The notes under the pieces are model-generated. The model searched no databases, had not been told where the DNA came from, and saw nothing but the letters and a program-made list of their open reading frames with translations. From positions 1,858 to 9,299 of the forward strand of contig JAESQI010000060.1 in the NCBI GenBank assembly GCA_016765255.1: DNA of 7,442 nucleotides, given 5' to 3'. The stretch comes from Robiginitomaculum sp. (lineage in GTDB: Bacteria; Pseudomonadota; Alphaproteobacteria; Caulobacterales; Maricaulaceae). Positions within the stretch are counted from its first letter, which is position 1. Each line of letters starts with the position of its first letter. The position numbers and the translations under genes are program-made. Of the stretch, positions 6,628-7,442 are shown piece after piece.

Positions 6628-7442
6628 ATGACAGATTTAAAAACTTTAAAAGGAAAAACCATTTTCATGTCGGGTGGATCGAGGGGTATCGGGTTGGCGA
6701 TTGCATTGCGGGCCGCGAGAGACGGGGCTAATATTGCCATTGCCGCCAAAACAGCCGAGCCGCATCCGAAATTACCCGGCACAATTTATATGGCTGCCAA
6801 GGAGATAGAGGCGGCAGGCGGGCAGGCCTTGCCCCTAATTTGTGATGTGCGCGACGAAGATAATGTGCAATCTGTTATTGAGCAAACAATAGAAAAATTT
6901 GGCGGTATAGATATATGCGTCAACAATGCCAGCGCCATTTCGTTAACGGGCACAGAGGCCACGTCCATGAAACGCTATGACCTGATGAACCAAGTCAATG
7001 CACGGGGCACGTTTCTGCTGTCGAAACTTTGCTTGCCACACCTCAAGAAAAGCGACCACGCCCATATTCTTAATTTGTCACCACCCCTTGATATGTCGCC
7101 CAAATGGTTCAAAAATCATACGGCCTATACTATGGCTAAATACGGCATGTCCATGTGTACACTGGGTATGGCTGAAGAATTCAAACCGTTTGGAATTGGG
7201 GTAAATTCCGTCTGGCCATTGACGGCAATAGATACGGCGGCGGTGCGCAATGTTCTGGGCGGTGACCAAATGGCTAAAATGAGCCGTACACCTGATATCT
7301 TATCGGACTGTGCTCATATGATACTGATTAAGGATCCAAAGGAATTTACTGGTAATTTTGTTGTGGATGAGCAGTTTATGCGCGCCGAAGGAATTACAGA
7401 TTTTACCAAATATTCTCCCGGGTATGACGGGCCATTGGCGGG
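6628..7442 (+). CDS. HSDL2-like short-chain dehydrogenase/reductase, partial at its C-terminus
   Basis: An NAD(P)-dependent oxidoreductase of the classical SDR fold, with 271 residues visible and the stop outside the window. The Rossmann cofactor loop is SGGSRGIG (15-22), followed by NNAS (99-102). The catalytic tetrad is complete: Asn124, Ser151 (in LNLSPP), Tyr167 and Lys171 (YTMAK). The stretches KTAEPHPKLPGTIY (41-54) and ILNLSPPLDMSP (147-158), and the WP around residue 190, are hallmarks of the hydroxysteroid dehydrogenase-like 2 (HSDL2) subgroup. Members are linked to fatty-acyl or lipid metabolism, though their substrates are poorly known. Bacterial members without the SCP2 domain are usually about 270-290 aa, so probably only a few residues are missing; whether an SCP2 domain follows cannot be seen. 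The gene is divergent from the PadR regulator and shares its promoter region, making it a likely regulatory target rather than a member of the leftward pathway. Confidence 0.9.
   Translation, partial: MTDLKTLKGKTIFMSGGSRGIGLAIALRAARDGANIAIAAKTAEPHPKLPGTIYMAAKEIEAAGGQALPLICDVRDEDNVQSVIEQTIEKFGGIDICVNNASAISLTGTEATSMKRYDLMNQVNARGTFLLSKLCLPHLKKSDHAHILNLSPPLDMSPKWFKNHTAYTMAKYGMSMCTLGMAEEFKPFGIGVNSVWPLTAIDTAAVRNVLGGDQMAKMSRTPDILSDCAHMILIKDPKEFTGNFVVDEQFMRAEGITDFTKYSPGYDGPLA

Overview
This is a bacterial window with six protein-coding genes packed with almost no spacer. Five run leftward on the minus strand as one apparent operon, and one runs rightward from a shared 85-base intergenic region. The gene content (a proteobacterial-type PadR regulator, a one-piece 5-oxoprolinase, an HSDL2-like short-chain dehydrogenase), the Shine-Dalgarno sites and the intermediate base composition suggest a proteobacterium, perhaps a marine alphaproteobacterium. 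That placement is inference; no RNA gene or other marker is present to confirm it.

Layout in transcription order on the minus strand. (1) 6542-6003 encodes a PadR-family regulator. (2) 5989-5372 encodes a membrane-anchored histidine-phosphatase (SixA-like) protein. (3) 5368-1757 encodes a 1203-residue fused HyuA+HyuB protein of the ATP-dependent 5-oxoprolinase type. (4) 1770-721 encodes a divergent MtnA/eIF2B-type aldose-1-phosphate isomerase. (5) 724-1 encodes a RhaD-type class II aldolase that runs off the left edge. Junctions are 13 nt, 3 nt, a 14-base overlap and a 4-base ATGA overlap, so co-transcription and translational coupling are likely. On the plus strand, 6628 to the right edge encodes an HSDL2-like SDR oxidoreductase, nearly complete.

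The intergenic region 6543-6627 holds a good sigma70-like promoter for the SDR gene. An inverted repeat with ATGC-N8-GCAT geometry sits in the spacer between its -35 and -10. This is a natural candidate for the PadR operator, which would control the SDR gene and probably the operon too.

Working hypothesis (inference): the isomerase and aldolase form a two-step module, aldose-1-phosphate to ketose-1-phosphate to DHAP plus an aldehyde. The logic is that of the DHAP shunt for methylthioribose phosphate and of 5-deoxyribose salvage. Here, however, the isomerase is divergent, the aldolase is of the longer RhaD type, no kinase or phosphorylase is visible, and the module is coupled to a 5-oxoprolinase and an extracytoplasmic phosphatase. 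That combination is the most interesting feature of the window. No mobile elements, CRISPR arrays, RNA genes or clear terminators were seen, and no gene-free stretch exceeds 300 bases.
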